NCBI GenBank assembly: GCA_029964075.1
Contig: CM057129.1
Location: 15,615,430 to 15,679,429 of the forward strand
Reading direction: 5' to 3'
From: Patiria pectinifera
Lineage: Eukaryota > Echinodermata > Asteroidea > Valvatida > Asterinidae
Length of the DNA stretch: 64,000 bases
Shown: one piece after another, positions 54,001 to 60,000 of the stretch
How positions within the stretch are numbered: the first letter of the stretch is position 1
How the letters are laid out: every line of letters begins with the position of its first letter
Made by a program: the position numbers and the translations under genes
The notes under the pieces: model-generated
What the model saw: only the letters and a program-made list of their open reading frames with translations
The model's database searches: none
What the model was told of the DNA's origin: nothing

Positions 54001-57000
54001 CTGGTCGCCGGATTCCACTGAAAGCGTCAACTAAATAATAATCTAATGAATGTTTTTTTTTCTAATGAAGAAGCAGTGTAGTAGTCTCGGTACTTATGAT
54101 AGATTGGAACTGCATCACAAGTATGGTCACAAGTAAATCACAAGTCCATTCACTTGTCATGGAATTAGGAGTATTTTAGCTTGGACACTGTGAATAAGCT
54201 ACACAACTGACCATTGATCCGTGCCTCCCAGATGACGGCCACCACACCTATGTCTCCTCCGTTACGTATGACGCTGAGACTCAGCTGACGAGAGTTGCCC
54301 TCCTCTGGCTCATTGGCTTGCACATTGGTAAATCCAAAGCCTATATACAACCAAAAAATAGCCACATTTATCTAGAGTATTAGCCTCAAAGTATCAAGGT
54401 ATCTACAGACTCTGTACGTGAAAAATATACAGCACTTTGAAACCACTCATGCGAATGCCAAGTGCAGGACACGCTGCCTGCACAAAATTGCATTACACAA
54501 AGAATGCATACAGATTTGTTCGTCTGTAAGTATAAAAACCCACAGCATCTTCACAGCATTCTAGGTCCTTATGTAATTAGATTTTTAACACTTGTGTTGC
54601 TTCAAATGAAAAAATGCACAAAATTACAAACGATCTACTCCACCTTTAAGCATCATATTTTTATTAAAAAACAAAAACAAACAAAAAACCAGGTAATTTT
54701 TGTGGGCTTTTAAAACAATTTCTTCCAATGATTTAAATTTTATTAATTAATTTGGTTAAATTTTAAAAAAATAAAAGATATCAGGATTATGTGTGGGTAA
54801 TAATAAAAAGTGTCATCCCCAAGTCGTTTTTGTCTTATGAGAAAATATGTTCTTACCGAAGCTGCCGTATGGATCGTCGGATGGTTCAATAGTGACCTCG
54901 CAGGTGGTGGGCGATCCTAGAATAGCGCCCCCAGTGATCTGATCCAGCAAGACCACTTGGAAGGATTCGGCTTCTTCAGGCACTCGGTCATTCAAGATCT
55001 GGCAAACAATCGTTTATAAAATATTAAGCCGTGTCTAAATGACTTGACTACAGCTGGCCATTACGCATGCACACAAGGGAAGCAGTTGAAGCCACATCCC
55101 ATCGACACCTGTGTTATACTGACGGCAGTGGCTAAGTAACTCAGTTGCCGCATTTCGAGAAAGATTCTCCTGGATCAAAACGTCAGGAACCCCAACTTTT
55201 CTACTGTTATATTTCAAACAGTTTGCAGCAGTGTTTTTATTTTTTTGTTTTTTATAATATGGCTGGACAAACTCGTCATGACAAGTTTTTACAGGATGAG
55301 TCAAGGAGTTAAGGTGTTACGGGGAGTCAGGTTGGCCCAGTGGTACTTTGTGCCCCTTCCACCTCTGTGAACCGGGTTTCCAATCACGCCTAAATTATTG
55401 AGTTTGTCGTTCAGTGCCTACCTGACTCATTAGCTTTGCCTGGAATAGTCTGCTGGGTTGAAGGGTCAGGGTTAAGCTTACTGTACTTGTACTGATCCAT
55501 TATCGACTAGTCTAATTGGTTTAAAATGTTAAGCCATTTCAGGCGAGAACTATATTTAGTAGTCGACAGGAAGGATTATTGGACTACGCTAAGTTGACTA
55601 TTTGGAACAAGACCATCGGGAATGGTTGCATCACTGGTTACCAGTAGCCACGGAGCATCTCAGAGCATTATGAAGAGCTGGGACCCAGGAGTTTCATGAT
55701 GACATTTTGATCATTGTCTGACGAGTCACTTTCCCAACTTTGCTAAAGTGCGCAGGTGTATTTAAGCTACCTAGCAAATCAACCACTAGTGGACTAAGGC
55801 CAAAACAAACAAAAAAGTCTCCGGTTTCTGGTATGCGCGCGTGTCCCCGTAGCCATGCGCGTCGGCAAAATAAGAAAGTTTTTTTTCCAATGTAAGATGA
55901 TGTCTCAAAACCGCCAAACTCACTGGTCTGACTGGAATCCTGCTGCTGCACAATTTTGACGTGTTTTAGATGGGGTTACAATCGAGTAAAAGCTTTATGT
56001 GGCCTCTCTGTGTTGCACTAAATTTAGTCGGGCACCATTGCAGTCATCAGCCGACATTCGAAGAAAAAAAAAACGGATAAAAAAAAAGAAGAAAAAAAGC
56101 CGCGTCGCCGCACCACTTTTGGGGCAAGCTCCATACCAGAAACCGGAGACTTTTTTTTGGCCTAATGGTCCTCCCCTAACTTATTCATTGCTGGTCCACA
56201 CACTTACCTCGATAGGAATAGCCTTGTGCGTCTCCCCATCATACATGATGACGTTAGTGGACGTCACACTGTAGTCCAGCCCTTGCTGTGCCGTGCCGGG
56301 AATGTGCTGGAAAGTGACTGTCACCTGTGGTATCAATAAAGAGAAAAAGAGAATACTGATAAGCAAGCTGCTTAGCACAGAAAGTTGCTTAGAATGAAAA
56401 AAAAAATATTTCCTTAGCAAAAGTAGGTGACCAGCCAAAATCTCATGCAATGTACATGGTCTGTGACTGGTTTTCAGCCTTTGGTACTAATTTTGAAAGA
56501 TTAAATCTAAAAATATTTAACTGCTTGTAATATGATACCTAGTTATATCATTATGACGTTGCCTAAATTTTCACCAATAACATGTCCCTGACTATGTGCA
56601 TACCAAGTATCAATCCAATTGACTTTGTAGTTTTGTAGATATAGCTCGTTCAAAAATTTCAGATGACGTCATGTGTCACGTGATGACGTCATGATGACGT
56701 CACTTGTCCATACATGAATTCACTGTGGGTTCTGAGGCTGTACCAAGTTTCATTAAGATTTAAGTATGTTGAAGGTCAAAAGCGGCACAGAGAATGAAAC
56801 ATGTACAAAGTCTATGGGATTTGTGAGAACAAATACAAAGTTTTTTTGGCTGATGGCAAAAAAGTTAACAAGAACGACAATGCAAATTGATGTTTTGTTT
56901 CCTGTCAAACATCTTTTAAACCTATTTCCTTCTGATTCTATCAGTTGACTGCCTATACAATGTAATACAACAGTGGGAGTTTTAAATACCATTTTCTCAA

Positions 57001-60000
57001 AACAATACGTTTACAACTTTAATTTAGTTGACGGTCTCTATTTGTTTGCCACAGACGCATACTAATTTGTTAACTATTGCACGTCAACTCACCGTTCCAA
57101 ACGATCCGGCTACTCTGGTGACATTCAGGAACGGCTGCATGGATTCCTCCGACACGCGGACCGTGCTGGCCGACAGCTGCAGCACCCCATTAGCATCGTC
57201 ATTGGCTTGGATGTACACCTCGGCAATGTGCTCGGCACCAACACGAGGAGAGTCTATGACTGGAAACAAGTGGAATGAATACAATTTGTTTCTGATTACT
57301 TAAAATTTTACAAAGCGAATGGTTCTGAAAAGAACCAGAGGTATAAACTCGACGTTCCGGTCAGTATGCTCTGACCGTCTTCAGGAGAGTGCCTCTTTCT
57401 TAGAGTTTAGGCACTCTCCTGAAGACGGTCAGAGCATACTGACCGGAACGTCGAGTTTATACCTCTGGTTCTTTTCAGAACCATTCTCTTAGTTGAGAAA
57501 TTATACACACATGGTGTTTCCGCAAACCTTTCATTGTTTAGTATCTCCACCATGCAAAGCCTCACATCTTACTTAAAATTTCACAAGTTACATTTCTCCA
57601 ACACAAGTTACGTTCACCAACACGAAGAGAGTCTATGACTGGAAACACAGTAGGAAGGAATCAAATTTATTGCTGAATACTCTACAAATAACATTTAAGA
57701 CTGGAATTTGAGAACCGTGCTGAACTAAATAGCATTTAGGAGCAACTCAGGTCAACCCAAAATAGATTTTGGTTTCAAAAAGGCGAACGTAATGTAGTCA
57801 TTTTTCCATTGACTAAACTCTGAAGTTGTTTCGAACTACTGCAACAGTCAATATTTCAAGCTAGTCACTCCTGTTTCAAACGTTTGGTGTTCATGAGTTG
57901 ATGCTTCGTTTTCATTCAAATCTTTGGAATGATTTAGTTCAGGCACATCTGGAATGTCAGTTTGAAAGAGATGTAAGATCAAAAACTTTGTTTCATCATG
58001 GCCCGACAAATCTTCACTGATGACACTAACTGATTAATCACAGAGAAAAAAGACCTCTTCATTTCTCACACACTTTTAAAGACTGATTACAAAGTATAAT
58101 CAGAGGGCACTTGATCTACTGTCAAAATCAAAACACGTGAGAAGATTATGTCTTGAAATTGAAGTTTTTTTTCACATTTTAATGAAGATTCATAAATACC
58201 TCAGACAGTTTAGCTATTCCCATTGGTCGAGAGCCCGTCACGTGGCCGGTCTTAAACGGATGATAAAGACATGGCTAGCTGGTCTTAAACACTTTTCCAG
58301 TGTCACAATAAAATGTGGACTCCTAAAAATCCAGTGCCTCTTACCGTTTCATTGGTTGAACGTTCACAATCCTCACAAAACGCAACGTCCAAAGTGCGTT
58401 CTGCGCGACAACGCGCAAAACATGCTACGCGCGCATCAATCTCCATAAAAGGGTTGTTTACATCTTACTCTCCAGCTGAACACTCCATTAATTTGCTAGA
58501 GGGATGTTTCAGAAAGCATGAAGTGAACTTGTTGAAAGAAATTGGGATTTTTTGAATGAATTATTTGATTTTTTTACTGAAAAGGTATTTATGAATGGGA
58601 ATAAATATGTGCTCGGTCGGTATTTATCACTCTGTTTAAGACCACTTAGAGTCTGGGTGCTGATAATTACCCTCGCCTCCGGCTAATTATCAGCACCCAG
58701 ACTCTAAGTGGTCTTAAACAGAGTGATAAAAACCTCCGGAGCACACATTTATTCCCTTATTCATAGTTCAGACAGTTCTCAAAAACGCGCACATGAACTC
58801 TATTAAACGCCTGCTTCAACTCTTTTCCATTGACATGGACTGAATCGCAAAGCTTCCAATACGTGTTGCCGTACTCGTTTAGTAATAACCATAACTTGAT
58901 TATCTCAACTATCCCCTCCTACCTGGGTTAGCCTGTGGTGATGACAGGAGATTGACGCTGACGATGTAGACAAACAAACTCTCTGCGGTCTCAGGCTCCG
59001 TGTCATCCAGTAGGACCACGCTGACGTCTGAGCTGAGCTGGCCAGGGCTGAAGATCACAGAGCTCCTGGTAGGTATGAAGTCAACATTCTCTCTGGCACG
59101 ACTGGAAAAGGAATGGAAAAAAAGAGAGAAATTTATAAAGTTGGCAAATAAATACAATCGCTGCATAATTTTGTAATTTGTTTGTGCCGAGCTGAAGTAA
59201 ATTTGTAGGCTGATGTCGTGTGAATACTCCGACACTAATATCATAAAACCCACACACACCCCTCGAGATGCAGCACTGAAATTTTGAATTTGAATGAAAA
59301 TCACCGTTGTTTCACTCTGAAATATTCTTCAGGGGTGTGAGTGACCACTGATAAAAATAGCTGAAAACAGCTGAAAAAGATGCAAAAGCTGAACTTTCGA
59401 AATCTCCTATACTTTTGTACACAGCAAGCGAGGGAAAAAGCTGGGAAAAAAAGAAGAAAAAAAGAGTAAAATCCAACACACAAAAAAGCTGAAATCAGCT
59501 TTAAAGCAGAGAGTTCACACCCCTGATTCTTCCTACCTGATGTATGCCGGCATGTTGGGTATATTCTCCTCCGCGTTGAGAGTGGAGTACACCACCTGTA
59601 CCACACCCTCACTGCCAAACTGCCGCTGGATCTGGGAGAAACAAAGATGGCAAGTCAAAGAATTAGTCCTTAGGTTTTCTTACGAAAAACATAACTGACA
59701 TAAATAATGCACAAATATACGAGCAAGTGCCTTGTTTGAAGTCCAAACAACAAACTCACCGTCAGTGAGACGTTTCGGAACTCCTCCTTGACTACAATGC
59801 TCCTTGAGTTAGCCTCAAAGATGAAGGCTCCGTAGGGGTCGTCATTCGCAGCTACTGTTACTGTGGCAACCAATTTGGATGGATCTCCAAGTCGACCGTC
59901 AGATGCATTTCTCAGTTGCACATAGAAACTTTCGTCCAGCTCAGGGAGCTGTGGACAAAAAAACGGTCACGTAGCTTGTTCCTTAGAATGTATTCTGATT

